Counted from the first letter of the stretch, positions 13,106 to 26,418 are shown. The stretch is 64,000 bases of DNA from Microplitis mediator (GCF_029852145.1 NC_079971.1:4273697-4337696), one strand, 5' to 3'. A program made the numbers and translations. The notes: generated by a model from the letters alone, not told the origin.

Positions 13106-13587
13106 CACTGTAAAAAATCACCGGGGTAAGTCCAAGCGGTGTTAAAATTAGCGGTGTGAAAATAACGCCGCCACCGGTGTAAATATTCTGTACCGGTGTT
13201 AAAAAAAATTCTTCGGTGTTAAAATAACGCCGCTGCCGGTATAAATATTCTAAACCGGTGTTAAAATAACGCCGCCGCCGGTGTAGATATTCTTTACTGA
13301 TGTTAAAATATTTTACTTGGTGAATATTTTTACTTACTCGATCACTATACTTGTTAAAAAATAATATTTTTAATTAATTTTCATAAAGAACTGACATTTT
13401 TTGTGTTTTATAATCTTTAAAGTTAATACTCCAAGCGGACGCAGTTTACCCTGCTTTTACACCGGTATTACTCCGCTTTTACTATTTTTAACACCGGTGA
13501 ATTACTCCTCCTACACCGGTGTAATTTTATTTTAACACCGGGCGGAGTTAAAATGAGTCCATTTTTAACACCGCTCTTTTTACAGTG
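13106..13587. mobile_element. MITE with CACTGTAAAAAA tips
   Basis: The tips CACTGTAAAAAA and TTTTTACAGTG are inverted repeats flanked by TA (13104-13105 and 13588-13589). The interior holds many GGTGTTAAAA/TTTTAACACCG motifs in mirrored orientation. It has no ORF and is probably Tc1/mariner-derived and non-autonomous. Confidence 0.85.
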
Positions 13588-13672
13588 TAGGGAGTTTGTC
13601 TTTTCATCGGAGTGATTTGAATTTTATTTAAATCCACATTCACTCCAAATCATAGTTTTAATATTAAAATAA

Positions 13673-14969
13673 CCCGTATGAAAAAACAATATATGGTTAA
13701 ATTATATAAAATCATATATATTTGCAACAAAAAAATATATGATATATTATAAAAGTCATATAGAGATTTTGGCCAATTTAATATAAAATTATATACAGTA
13801 GTAAATATATGTATTCCATGTATATAACTTATATGTTTTTTATATTAAGCTATATATACATTTACATTTACCTTATAATATATTGTATTGATATGTTTCC
13901 TTTTATATTCAAAAAATATAAACTTTTTATAAGAAATGAAATATATGCTAGCATATAATTTATATTGTATATGGCACCATATATTTTCTTTGTTATATTT
14001 AAGCATATATTTTATTCGGTGTATGTATATGTATGGGTATATATATTCGCTTCAAATGAACTAATTTTGAAATTTTTAACTGCGATTTAAAAAGTATATT
14101 AAAATTCAGATCTAACTTAATAGGAGTTGGTCATATAAATATATGTTTTTATATATGATCAGAATATATTTTTTGTATATGATAGAAACATATATTTTTA
14201 TGTACGATTAAAATATAGTTTTCGTATATGACAAGAATATATATTTTTATATATGATAAAAATATATTTTTTTTTATGATTGACATATATAGGGGAAGGG
14301 GGGGGGGGCAAAAGGGGGTAGGGTAGGCAAAACGGGGTACCCCCAAAATTTTATAAAAAAAAAGTTTATATTTTAAATGGTTTTTAAACATTCCAAAATC
14401 ATTTCTGTAAATATAATTAACCGTTACTTTGAATTTTTTTTTGATAAACTTTTTCAAAAATCAATTGTCAGTTGAAAAATATTAATGACGTTTGTTTTAT
14501 GATAAAAACTATTAAAAATTTTTTTTCTTCTTTTGTATCCAATAAACACGTAAAATGTAATTTTTCTTCATGTAAATTACTTACAAAAAAATTCAACTTA
14601 ATCAAATTCGTTTAAAATCCAAAATTTTTTTTTTTTTACCTTTCTTAGGGGGTACCCCACTTTGCCCGCAAAAATGAAAAATTTTTTTTTTCAACGGTAA
14701 CTGAAAATTTCTTCTATTTACTTTGAATATCATTAAAAAAAAAAAGATTCAGCATATTTGAGTCCTCGAAAACTTGGTATTTCTTTAAGTACCCCCTTTT
14801 GCCCCTCCCTCCCCTATTTTATACATGCTAAACATATACGGACGCGTATATGATGAAAATTATATTTTAATATAAAAAAAATATATCATAAAATATATAG
14901 TTAAATTGGTCACATATATTTTCTGATATTTATCATATATTTTAACCATATATGTTATTTTCATACGAG
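13673..14969. mobile_element. Foldback element with CCCGTATGAAAA tips, itself interrupted
   Basis: The left tip CCCGTATGAAAAAACA pairs with the right tip TTATTTTCATACGAG, and both continue into ATATATGGTTAAA-type arms. The interior is rich in ATATAT-containing half palindromes. A second copy, in opposite orientation, lies at about 49100-49702 within a GR intron. This copy contains the GC-tipped element at 14292-14814. Confidence 0.75.
14292..14814. mobile_element. GC-tipped foldback element, innermost of a nest
   Basis: The tips GGGGAAGGGGG and CCCTCCCTCCCC are inverted repeats flanked by TA (14290-14291 and 14815-14816). Internally it carries AAAACGGGGTACCCCC and GGGGGTACCCC motifs shared with the element at 22521-23023. 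No ORF of its own is supported. Confidence 0.8.
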
Positions 14970-15082
14970 AAACTCCCCTTCAGAGTAAATTTTACTCCGA
15001 GGGAATCAAATAAATGAACAGTCATCCGGTCCACATTTACTCCGGATTTAATCCGCGTCCACTCCTCTATTTTTTTACAGTG

Positions 15083-17923
15083 TCGCATTATTGTCATTAT
15101 AATTAATAAAAATAATTATAATAATAATAATAATTGTAATTATGATAATTATTACAATTATAACAATAATAATACCATTGTTATTTTTTTTTATATTCAT
15201 TACAAAACTAGAGACGCAAAAAAGAGTAATTAGGAAATAAGGGTGGAAATAGAATTTCTCTTGAGTAATAGAAAAGATGACTCTTTTGTTCACTAAACCG
15301 CAAGTTTTTTTTACTGTCACAATTTTTTTTTTTATTATTATACTATTAATTATCGTAAATCATTAGTAATTTATTATTAAGGGTGCGCAGATAATTCGCG
15401 CCTATTAATTATCCGTACAAATTAATTCGAACTACGAGTTAAAAATTAAACATCCGAAATTTAAATTTTTCTAATAATTCGCGAGTATAAAAATGCTTAG
15501 AAAATTTATGAATAATTAAATTTGGTAATTACTATTATTAATATTAATTAAAAAAATAATAGTGATAATAAATTTGAACTTTTACTTTTTATTAAAAAAA
15601 AAATTATCACACAAGACTTGACTTTCTTAGTCACTTACCCTTGACTATAAAAGATAAAAGAATATTGTCTGATATTCATTCAAGTTGACAGCTGCGGAAA
15701 TTCATGTACCTTTATCACAAGGCCATGCTATCGACTGAGTGATAAAATTTTAAAGCTGCTCTATTATTACGGAATTGATTTACTAGAGTATTTAAATATT
15801 CTTGTACCGCATATAAATTTTTAGAAAATAAAGTCGCATAATATTTTTCGTGACAGTTTTAAAAATGAGAATCAAGACGTTTTAGAGTCACTTGGAATAA
15901 AAAATAACAAAGAACAGGTGTTGGTTGGTTATATAAGAGCTAGTGGAGTAGCAGTTGTTATGTGAACAAGTCGAGCAGTCGAGTTGAGTCGAGGGACAAA
16001 CCAACTTGGAACTTGTTGGCACGACACGTTTACACTTTTTCACCTATCACCTCTACTCTTACTTCTCTGCATTTATATTTTTTGCTTAGGCAAACTTTTT
16101 ATCTCAAAATTGCTATGGAAAAAATTCAAAGGAAACAACTTTTTAAATTTCTCGTGATAACGAATGCTCACATATTTTATTATATAGCAATCTTCTGAGT
16201 TTATTTTAAATAAAGTGTTTTTTTAAAATTGCTATTTTTTATCTACAGAAAAAACTATCAAACATTTTAGTAATTTTTGAAATTATTTTTTTCATAAAAT
16301 TCAAATTTCCCAGACTTTTTTTATCCAACGTAAATTGCTGATGATTAAAAAAAAATATTTCATGCATTTTTTTTTTCAACGAAAAATAAATTTCAGAATT
16401 TCAGTAAAAATTACGACTGTAAATTTTTCGTAATAAAAAATATTTTCAAAATTAAATTTGAATATTTTCCAATAATTTTTCTATTAATTCCCAGCCTAAT
16501 TAAAATAACTTCTATGTAATTATTTTATAATTTTCTTCAGAAATTCCCAGTAGATAAAATTTTCCAGACTAACAAAAAAATTCCTAACGTCCATTTAAAT
16601 TTTATTGGAATTGTCTACAAGAATTTTAGTAGTCCGACAAAAAAAAAGCTTTCTCAAAGTAAATCTTGATAAAAATATCCCAAAGGGACTCGATAACAAC
16701 ACTCGTCGATTAGGGAGTGAATGGTACCCAAGACCAAGACGATCTCCATTTTCCTTTCACTCTGACGAGACATAATTTTCATCCTCCCTTTTACCCACAA
16801 CTCGCTCTTACTTTCATTTATCCTCCCTTCACTATCACACCTTTGACTCGTTTCCTTTCAACCCGGCACCCAATTTCTTCCCTCCATCACAAAGAGACAA
16901 CTCCAAGTGTAAAACGATTCTCAGTATCATCGCAATTTTCTCCGTCATTCTTTCACCCCAAAACCAATTCTCGAAACGTCAATTCTCTACACCTCCATAA
17001 ATAAAATAAAACATGATAAATTATTTCTACACCAAGTGCAACAGCAAAAAAATATGTATATATTTTTTTAATATCATACAAATATATACACCGTAGCCTA
17101 GATTATATCTGAGACTCAAATTACTACAGTCTGCACTTTATAAATGATTCAGTAGAATAAAGATAAGAGTGATTGTATTAAAGTAAGTAAGTAAGGTAAC
17201 TACAAGTTTGAAAATAACAGGGAATTGAATCCATCCAATTCCTCTAATAATATACTCAGAACTTTCTCTCAATTTCAAATACTGCTGAGTAGCAATTTTA
17301 AACAAAATTGCAGTTCTCACTACCGGTTATTTTAAATACATCAAAGTTAATTTATTCTACAAAAGTAATTAAAAAAAAAAAATAAATAAATAAGTTAATT
17401 AAAAACTAAAACTTACCTCTATTTACTTATATTTTTTTTTATTTAAATTTAAAATCACGCGGCAACGCAACTAGTAAATTTAAACGTCTGACCAAAGCGT
17501 TGTAATAACTCCTTATTACGGGAAATTTAACCGCGATGAGTAAGCAGTCACTCGGTTAGCGAATAAATTAATGGAGCGTGAGTAAAAATAAGTAAAAAAA
17601 ATTTGTTTACGTTTGCGAATTGTTATCGGAGCGAACGTAACCGCGTTCCTGATCTGCTGAACTCCGACTGTCTGCCGTATACGTGGTAGAGTAAAAAGAG
17701 AGACCGCGTAAAGACAGACGAGCTAGCTCTGTCCGGTGCCCCGCGAACGTTCCGGGATGGTGGTGTCCTCAGTTAGACGCATGCGTGTTAATCAGGATTG
17801 CGATTGCTGGAGAAAAGTGTAGAACGTGGAACGTTAAACGCTCAACTGTACGAGTATTGTGGTGATATGAGGTTCAGAAACGCACTACACAAGGCAAACG
17901 ATTCTTTGCTACGACAAATACAT

Positions 17924-17960
<37 letters not shown>

Positions 17961-19660
17961 ACACACTTGAATCCCCTATACTCTACTGTAGCATACTGAA
18001 GTCTACTTTAGTTCTCATATCTACTCGTTGGTTATTCTATTCCCTGATGTATTGTATATTTCTATCTTGGTCTATATATATATATATATATATATGTAGA
18101 AAATTGTATGGTGTGTTGCGTGTTGCGTGGTTGCCGTCTACCCACACAGTTGGTCGTGACTACTAGCGCGTAAGTAGAATTACCTCTCGCTCTTGGTCTC
18201 TCCCTCTGTTCGTCCCTCGACTCTGGCTCACACTTGGAAGGTATAAGCGATATACAGAATACAGGCTTTGGTGTGTACTGTGTATACTAAAACTAAAGCT
18301 TGCGGGCAGGTGAATAGACGTCTGTTTACCTTAAGGCATAATTCGTTTGATAAAATTTATCCAAATATTACGTTCAATAATATTTTTATGAAGACTGCTG
18401 GAATTTATCATATATTAAAATTTTATATTTCTGAATATTTGACAGTATCTTTATATTTTTATTGAGTAAAATAAATGACGGGTAAAATGGAGAAGAAATT
18501 TATTATTTATGAAAATAAATGAGACAAAATTATCTAAGTAATGATGGAATTTTGTTTTAAATTAAAATTTTTTGTACCTGTCTACGGCTCGTAAAATTTT
18601 TTTAAACTGAAGGGAATTTTTTACGGAGGGGATTTCAAAACTTAAATTTTTCATTCTTCCAATCCATTTGTCCCGATTTTTTTTTTTTTTTTCATCGAAT
18701 GAGTAAAAAGAAATGAAATGTTAAATGTAAATGTAAATTTATCTAAGACAAAAAAAATTTCTCTAATAGTCAATCTCAGCTCTCTCTACATCTCCGAGCT
18801 CTTTTGGGTGCGATAAAATTCCAGATATTCAATGTATAAAATTCTCAACATACCTGCGTGAAAATAAAAAGGATTTAAAGCTCTCAACAACCTTAAAAAG
18901 ATACTCCGGTACAAAATTCAATTGACTTAATTTTTTTTCTTATTTATATTCACTATCCGAGATCTCTTACACTGACGCATTTGCGTCACAGTAAAAAAAT
19001 AAAATCCATTTGCCCTCGGTATTAATATTATTCTAGTTTTGAATCAATTTTTTTTTCCACTCAATCCAATGCTCCCGTAATACATCAATAAGAAATAAAT
19101 GTTCACTTCAAGTCGGATTACCCGTAATAACATCACACTGAGGCTTTCATGTTTAACATTTTTTATTTAATTTTTTCCTCCATTCATCTCAACACCGATC
19201 ATTACACCGCCCACACAAATTAGTTTCATTCAATGTCACTTTTTTCAAAGCTCTAAGAAAATTCATTTAAAAAAATTAATTAGAGTCTAAAAAAAAATTA
19301 ATTGAATCTCAAGTCTTATATTAGAAAGTACTCCCACTTTATTTTAAATTATTTATCATAAACTTGTGTATTGCTTTTAAATATTAAAGATGCTTCTGTA
19401 CTGAGTACTGAGGGTTACTTATCTGCTGATAACTTTAATGCGACAGTTGATCTCGTCAAACTTTCCGACGAAAGGCTCCGGTTGCATCAGTCGACAACGA
19501 GACTGAGACGGGTAAACTTTTGTAGGATCTCACTAAATCGGTTATAACTTTTCGGGCGGTTTTTAGCTACACTTCAAATTCGGAGTAACGATTTAGATGT
19601 ACAAGAAATTTCATTACTATTTTTTGACAAACTTAATTTACATACTTTTTTATATATAAA
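15083..19660. other. Non-coding stretch with a GC-enriched patch near 17.6-17.9 kb
   Basis: No gene could be supported. The segment 17620-17860 is clearly richer in GC and CG dinucleotides than its surroundings. It could be a promoter or first non-coding exon, for example of the minus-strand Ras-like gene whose 5' exon was not found. Only very short ORFs occur there. TA microsatellites follow at about 17930-17960 and 18075-18095. Confidence 0.3.
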
Positions 19661-20256
19661 AGACGGGCGGGTAAAATGGACTGCTAAGAAATAATGGAAT
19701 TTTGTGAAATTTAATACAGTGACTTTTTTTGACTTCCAATTGGTCATTAAACCAAATTGCCATAGAAAAATTTTTTTTCATGGGCGGGCGAAATGGAAAA
19801 TAAAAAAATGACTAATAAAATTTTTTTATATTTAATTTAGGTAAAAAAAAATTTCAATACTGATAGTAAATAAAGGGGCTGAAAAAACTTTTTTAATTTT
19901 AATACGACGAAGACACCGGATGTGTTTTTCGTGGCCAACAATACATTGAGTCCACTAAAAAAAAATTTTTTTTTAATTTGGGGATACTCAAATTTGTACA
20001 AAAATATGATCCTGAAGTTAGCAGACAATTAGTAATTTTTGGAATTTTTGTTCAACAAAGTAATTACAAAAAAACAGGTGCAATTTTTTCAAATATTTTT
20101 TTTTCAGTTTGTCGTCTAAATAAAAATTCAAAATTTATTAGACGTCTGCTAACTTCAGTATCATACAAAAATGATAATAAGAGACGTAAGCAATTACAAA
20201 TAATTTAAAAAATTTTACCAAATTTTTGTAGTGATCCGTTTTGCCCACCCACCCCT
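19661..20256. mobile_element. Putative foldback element with GGGCGGGTAAAATGG-like tip
   Basis: The left side GACGGGCGGGTAAAATGG is mirrored imperfectly on the right by CCGTTTTGCCCACCCACCCC. Inside, CCTGAAGTTAGCAGAC (about 20011) and GTCTGCTAACTTCAGT (about 20143) are inverted copies. A fragment with a related tip lies at about 18478. The boundaries are approximate. Confidence 0.55.
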
Positions 20257-21415
20257 GCATATATTATATTTTTATTCATTATTTTAACCTCTGTTATTTT
20301 AAATTTTTTATAATTGATCCCTGACATTTTGTTACTTTTAAAAATTATTTTTCATGAAACGCCGTCATATTATTTTATTTATACCCGGATGTAAATGTAA
20401 ATATTTGTCGATTAAAAATTGTTGGGATGTTAAATGAAAAATAAAAATATGGTAATAGAAAATTTTAAATAATTTCCGGTCTGCAGAATGAATTTAAAAA
20501 AATTCAACATTCAAAATTTCGCTCTCGTGTCAAAAAATCCCACATTGAAAATAAAAAAAAAATTTTCTCGAGAAAAATAAAAATTTATTATTTCCTTATC
20601 GTCCCCATATTTTCCTCTTATGCTATAATAAAAATACTCAAGTGTTTTATATTAAATATCGTAGCTCTTGTGTGCAATCAACGGTCATTATTTACCCCGG
20701 AAAGTTATTGGCTGAGCTATAAATTATATCCATACCAATAAGTCCCGGTCATTTTTCATACCTTTCTTTATTACTCAAAGGCTTTATACTTTTATTTATC
20801 TCATATCAAGTTTAATTTATATCTTTTACTATTTTAAATCTGGCAACTCGTCTTGCAAAGAAGAGCAGCCTGTCTCAGACAATTCTCATGTTGCAAGATC
20901 TCGTTCCTCTTTATACTTAACAAAGACCGGCAGGCTTTGTTTAACAAACTCCATAACCCGAACTAGACCCAAAGCAAGAGCAAGAGAGAATTGTTTGAAT
21001 TACGTGAGCTGAGCAAGTCACGAACTCAAATAAAAAAATTATGAATAAAAAAGTCGAGCTGAAGTTTAAATAAAAAATAAAAACTATTCGCTAAAGAGAG
21101 AGGGAGAGACAGAGGGCGGGAATATTAGCAATGTTGTAGTTTATTCGGGTCCTTTGTTAGATGAATACTCATCCAACATCCTCAGGCTAGTTGGTTAATT
21201 ATCTCCAAGTGTATACAACAAATTTAACCTCACTCGTATACCTTTATATGAATTCAAAAAAGTATATATTTATTACATTTACTATCTATTTGATTAATGC
21301 TATAGTGTATCCGTTGTTTAAAAATATTTTTGAATATAATAAATTTGAAATATAATTTTTATCACACAGGATAAATTCGTAAGATAATTATTAGAATTAA
21401 AAATTACCCTGAAGC
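20257..21415. other. AT-rich non-coding stretch
   Basis: No gene, RNA or clear repeat is seen here apart from homopolymer and AT-rich runs. Confidence 0.4.
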
Positions 21416-21853
21416 CTAATTAGTAAGGACAAGATTTTTGCCTTAACTTCGAACTGAATGGTTCAAATGTTTAATATTACGGCGAAAATATTGGTCTTAT
21501 AAAAAAACTTTTTAAACAAAAGTTTTAGGAAATTTTATTTTCTAGAGAAAATGTCTCTTATGATTTTTTTATACGACCAATATTTTCACCGCAATTTCAA
21601 AATTAAGATTTTCATAATTAACAAAAATTTAAATAATTCATTATGAATCTCAATTTTGGAATTACAGTGAAAATATTGATCGTATGAAAAAATAATAAGA
21701 GACATTTTCTCTAGAAAATAAAATTTCCTACAACTTTTATTCAAAAAATTTTTTTATACGGCCAATATTTTTACTGTAATTCCAAAATTTGTAACCATTA
21801 ATTATGAATTGTTATTTTAAAATAAAAGCAAAAATCCTGGTCCTACTAATTAG
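21416..21853. mobile_element. Foldback element with CTAATTAGTA tips
   Basis: The left tip CTAATTAGTAAGGACAAGAT and right tip ATCCTGGTCCTACTAATTAG are inverted copies. The arms include TAGAGAAAATGTCTCTTAT on the left and ATAAGAGACATTTTCTCTA on the right. No ORF is supported. Confidence 0.85.
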
Positions 21854-22159
21854 ATTTTACTACTACATATTATAAATTAGATTGGTGTGCAAGAGATTTC
21901 ATGTGTCTCTAAAACGCATGATCCAATTAATCATAAGTCTTGTTCCCTTGGCAATCTCTCTTTCTCTCTCTTTCTCTCTCTTTCTTTTCAGTGTGCTTAC
22001 ATACGTAAATTATTATCGTTACGTGAATACGAGGTACAGCGTAACACGTTCAAAGTACTCGACAGGATATTATATGTGTGAGTGTGAGAGGGTTGCAGAC
22101 GTATCAGTTGATGATGTGAGCAAGGGATGTTGCTCTATATCTACTCAGTTCCACTATTG

Positions 22160-22160
<1 letters not shown>

Positions 22161-22214
<54 letters not shown>

Positions 22215-22215
22215 G
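22161..22215. repeat. (TA)n microsatellite
   Basis: About 26 TA units with one interruption near 22191. Flanking ORFs read through it and are not protein-coding. Confidence 0.95.
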
Positions 22216-22520
22216 TATGTGAGTTGGAATAGGAGTTGACGTTGTAGAGGAACAGGAGTGGAATACGATCACCAATCTCATGAGCACTTGCACTACTATT
22301 CTATGATGAGAATGTGGTTGCACTCTAGAATAACCAATCTAACTAAATCATATAAACTTGTAATGATGGTCATACTTATATATTATTCTATAGGTAGAAA
22401 AATAAATTTTAATGCTGGCTACTCAAATTTAATGAATATAAAATTATATAATTTGTAAGAAAAAAATAGTAAAAAAAAAAAAATTCATTTTGTATTGCGT
22501 AAGAATAGTTGAAGTTTCTA

Positions 22521-23023
22521 GGGGGAAGGGGGGCAAAGCGGGGCAAAGGAAATACGAAGGTTTGGAGGACTCAAATACGCTAAATCTTTTTGTTTTGAAT
22601 GATATTCAAAGTAAATTTCAGTTGCCGTTAGAATAAAAAAATTTTCATTTTTGCGGGCAAAATGGGGTCCCCCCTTAGAAAAGTGAAAAAAAAAAAAATT
22701 CTACATATTAAATAAAATTGATTAAATTAAATGTTTTTGTAAGTAAGTTACATAAAGAAAAATGATATTTTACCCAATTATTCGATGCAAAGGAAGAAAA
22801 AAAATGTTTATAGGTTTTTATCATAAAACAAAAGCCATTAGCATTTTTCGGCTGTCACTCGATTTTTGAAAAAGTTTAATGAAAATATTCAAAATAATGC
22901 TCAACTATATTTACAAAAGTGATTTTGGAATGTTTAAAAAATATTTCAAACATAAAATTTTTTTTAATGAAATTTTAGAGGTACCCCGTTTTGTCCATCT
23001 TACCCCCTTTTGTCCCCAGCTCC
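22521..23023. mobile_element. GC-tipped foldback element, second copy
   Basis: It shares with 14292-14814 the GGGGGAAGGGGGGCAAA start, the TTGCGGGCAAAATGGGGT interior and the GTACCCCGTTTTG right arm. It is flanked by TA (22519-22520 and 23024-23025). It is only eight bases from a different GC-tipped element that starts at 23032. Confidence 0.75.
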
Positions 23024-23031
23024 TATATATA

Positions 23032-23663
23032 GGGGAGACCGGGGTACGAATGTCCCCTTAAGCCGGTTTTTTCTTGTCGTGGCTTTTGATCATCAGATTC
23101 GTTTATATTTCGTCTATTTTGGAAGAATCAGTCGAAATTTTGTAAAAAATCGAAAAAAAAAAATTTTTTTTTTCTGGGGCACGAAGGCCCCCTCCCCAAA
23201 AAATTATAAAAAAAAATGTTTTTTTATTTCCCGTCAAGTTATGACCACTACAATGTTTTTATCATATTTTAGGTGAATATTTGATATGTAGGGAAAAATG
23301 GACCACTCAAAGAAAAAATTGTAACGAAAAAATTAACTTGACGGAAAATAAAAAAAAAATAATTTTTTCGCTACAACTTTTTTTTTTGAGTGGTTCATTT
23401 TGCCCCACATATCACATATTGACCTAAAGTATAATAAAACCATTATAGAGGTCATAATTTGACGGAAAATGACAAAAAAATTATTTTTTTGTTATAATTT
23501 TTTTTTCGGGTGGTCCATTTTACCCCACATATCACATATTGACTTAAAATGTGATAAAAACATTTTAGGGGTCATACTTTGACGGAAATTAAAAAAAAAT
23601 TTTTTACGTAATTTTTGAGGGGGGCCTTCGTACCCCAGGGGGCCAAAGCATCCCGGTCTCCCC
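23032..23663. mobile_element. Foldback element with GGGGAGACCGGG tips
   Basis: The tips GGGGAGACCGGG and CCCGGTCTCCCC are perfect 12-bp inverted repeats flanked by TA. The interior repeats 'CATTTTGCCCCACATATCAC'-type units and has mirrored arms near 23180 and 23625. End fragments of related elements occur near 25478 (GAGGAGAGACAGG) and 31505 (GTGCCCCGTCTCTCC). Confidence 0.85.
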
Positions 23664-25565
23664 TATATATATAAACTTTTTATACGAATAATTATTTCTT
23701 GGGTATAATTTTGAAAATAATATTTTTGGCATTAAATGGAGTATAAATTTATATTGTAATATAAAGATGATTAAAATAAATATATGTAATGTAAAATAAA
23801 TAAGACAGCAATTAGAAATTTTATAAGAAAAAAAATAATATAAATTTTGATGTTGATTCAAAGAGATTGTTTATCTTCAATGTTGGATTGAAACCGACTT
23901 TAACTTCAACATTTAAAGTTTAATCGCGTAATTACAAAAAAGAAGAGGGCGTTTGTTTTTCTGTATCTTATATAAATTTATGGTTATTAAAAATGTATAT
24001 TAACTATTTTTTTTCGGTTAAATATACATAAATAGAAGACTTTGGTATCTTACTTTTTAATCTCTGACATAATGAATTAAAAAAAAAATTATGAATATTT
24101 AAAATGTTGTAACTTGCGTTGAAATTAACGAGAAAATTAATTAATGGATGAAGATAAAAAGGAGAAAGAGAAAAAAACCCGAGGTTTTGGAATGTTGATG
24201 TTAGTGGAGCTGAGGATGTTTTTGTAATTAGTGAATTAATTTTGTTTTGTTAATCGAGGGATAAAAACGCCGCGGGTGATATGATAAAATCGATAGAGTA
24301 ATTAATTTTTCGCCATTGATATGAGCACTTTGAAGATTTTAAAAATGTATATTGATAATAAAAAGAAGAATTTGATAGTAGAGAAATTACAAAAGGAGTT
24401 GATAGAATATTTATTAAATTTTGTACCTCATGTTTATTTATTCCAGCTAACGGTAATTGAAAATTATGAATTTATTACATGAATTTTAATGACAATTTAT
24501 TTTGAATTTTTCAAATAACAAATTAATGTTAAAAAATTATTTGAAATGTTAAATTTTAAAAAATTCTCTAATAAATTCTGACAGAGAAAATGGAGCAGTT
24601 CTTGAAAATTTATGTGCCATAAATTTATTTAAATTTTTACTTAAAAAATTTTGCCCTTTGAATTTTTTCACTGGTTCTTATTGATATAAAATAAATATTA
24701 AGAGATTAAAAATCAAATTTCTCTCCGAAATGACGAAAATTTTATGAGTTGAGATCCGCGGAATTATTTTACCGTCGAATATTTCATGACCGCTTGTTTT
24801 CTTAGACGTATAAAAAATACGTCACAGATCTTACAAGTGTTCCATTACGCCACTAAAATTCTGAACAAATAAATAACAGAAAAAAAAAAATTCCCTGTTA
24901 TTTACATTTTTCCCACCTAAAAAAAAAAAAGTAATAACCTTTAATACATTTAAAAGCTTTCAATCTGAACTAAAAGCACGTAGATTGCACTTACTTTGAC
25001 ATTTCAAATATCAGTGTTTTTTTTTCCATGCAAAAAAATTTTTTACCAAAGAAAGAAAACATGGTAGCTATTAAATAAAAATTCCTCATTACCATCAGAA
25101 TAATAAATGATAAATTTTTAATGTCATGTAAAAACTCATATAATTTGACTGAGTGAAAAAAAAGTTAATTATTATTAATATTCGAATACTTATTGGACTG
25201 AGAATCAATAGCGTTCCTGTCAATTAAACAGGCATGCAACAGTTGCGCGAATACAAACGTTAAATTTAAACGGAAGTCATTGACCCTTTTCTGTATACGA
25301 CACGGAACATTATCTTGAGCCCTTGTGTTAAAGCTAAAGCACATTCTTGATGCATTTCGACCGCCTGTCGGCTACCATATCATTTAATACAACATATACT
25401 CTGTTTATTAAGCCGAAAACAACCCGATGCCATTAACCTAATATATGCATATATTCATATACATATATAAATATAGAGGAGAGACAGGAAAAACGGGACC
25501 GCTAAGAAAATAATAGATCTTGAAAATTTGAATTAACAACTCACGTTTTTTTTTTTACTTCCATT
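23664..25565. other. AT-rich non-coding stretch
   Basis: No gene supported. A fragment resembling the GGGGAGACC element tip is present at about 25475-25505. Confidence 0.35.
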
Positions 25566-26418
25566 CTCTCTAAGCATGAATTAGTGGAAATTTCATTAAT
25601 TACGTTAGTGAAGCAGTATTCACTTCATAATCAGTGTATTTAAATAACAAATTAGTGAATTCTCGCTAATAAATTTAGTACTATAATTTTCACTAGCAAA
25701 TTAGTGATTTTCACTACTGAACTAGCGATATTTTCATAATTTCTACAAGTGAAACTGTTATTCACTTCTTAATTTATGAATTTCACAATTTTACTAGTAA
25801 CTTTAACTAGCAAATAATTAAATATTTTACTAGACATAAATATAATTAATAATTATGGTACTATTTTTAAAAATTTTAATAAAAAATTTTCAAAATAAAA
25901 AAAAAATAGAAGTACAGAACAATAATATATTTATATGAAGAGTACGTCAATCATAACATCACGGATTTTTATTTCTTCATCAGTTATTGTTTGGTATCAT
26001 AACGACTATACTATTTACACTCACGCAACCACATGCGTAGGTCAGCGCAGTGGATAGCATTAAAGACTTTGAATCGGAAGAATGCAGGTTCGAGCCCAGC
26101 AGTCACCGGGATTTATTCATCAATTAAAATCATGTATACTTTCTCTAAGTAATGATTCTAATACATTAATCACATTTCGGATCTAATTACAAGTGTCTTA
26201 TATTTTTTTTCGCAGTATAATTTTTTTCACCGATGGATTCCCATATTCACTTTTCAATTTAGTGGATTCTCATATTCACTTATCAAATCAGTGAATTCCA
26301 AAATTGACATATTAATTTAGTGAATATTCACTAATTCTGCGTGGTACGATTGTAGCATTGACAATTAGTGAATATTCACTTAAAATTAGTAAAAAATCAC
26401 TAATTCATATTTAGAGAG
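25566..26418. mobile_element. Foldback element rich in ATTAGTGAA/TTCACTAAT
   Basis: The tips CTCTCTAAGCATGAATTAGT and ACTAATTCATATTTAGAGAG are inverted repeats. The interior contains many ATTAGTGA and TCACTAA half sites. A tRNA-like segment (26037-26109) is embedded. A miniature copy lies at 30819-30957. Confidence 0.8.
26037..26109 (+). tRNA. tRNA-like segment or pseudo-tRNA (SINE-type) inside a foldback element
   Basis: A D-arm-like GCGCAGTGGATAGC is followed by GACTTTGAATCGGAAG, which resembles a tRNA-Gln(TTG) or tRNA-Arg anticodon arm. Then comes a clear B-box-like GGTTCGAGCCC. The acceptor and T stems pair poorly, so a working tRNA is unlikely. It is better read as a tRNA-derived sequence captured by the element. 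Confidence 0.4.

Larger units (their letters stand above)
13588..15082. mobile_element. Remnant of a 'GAGTGAA' MITE, split by nested insertions
   Basis: The flanks 13590-13672 and 14970-15082 carry the GGAGTGA/TCACTCC-type motifs and a TTTTTTACAGTG right tip. They are similar to the elements at 31175-31457 and 43297-44026. The middle is occupied by a different foldback element (13673-14969). The left tip is missing. Confidence 0.65.

Noticed and set aside
16717..17004. 95-codon pyrimidine-rich ORF, and a similar one at 11777-12112
   Set aside because: Thr/Pro/Phe/Leu-rich translation typical of a CT-rich strand. No domain, start context or splice partner.
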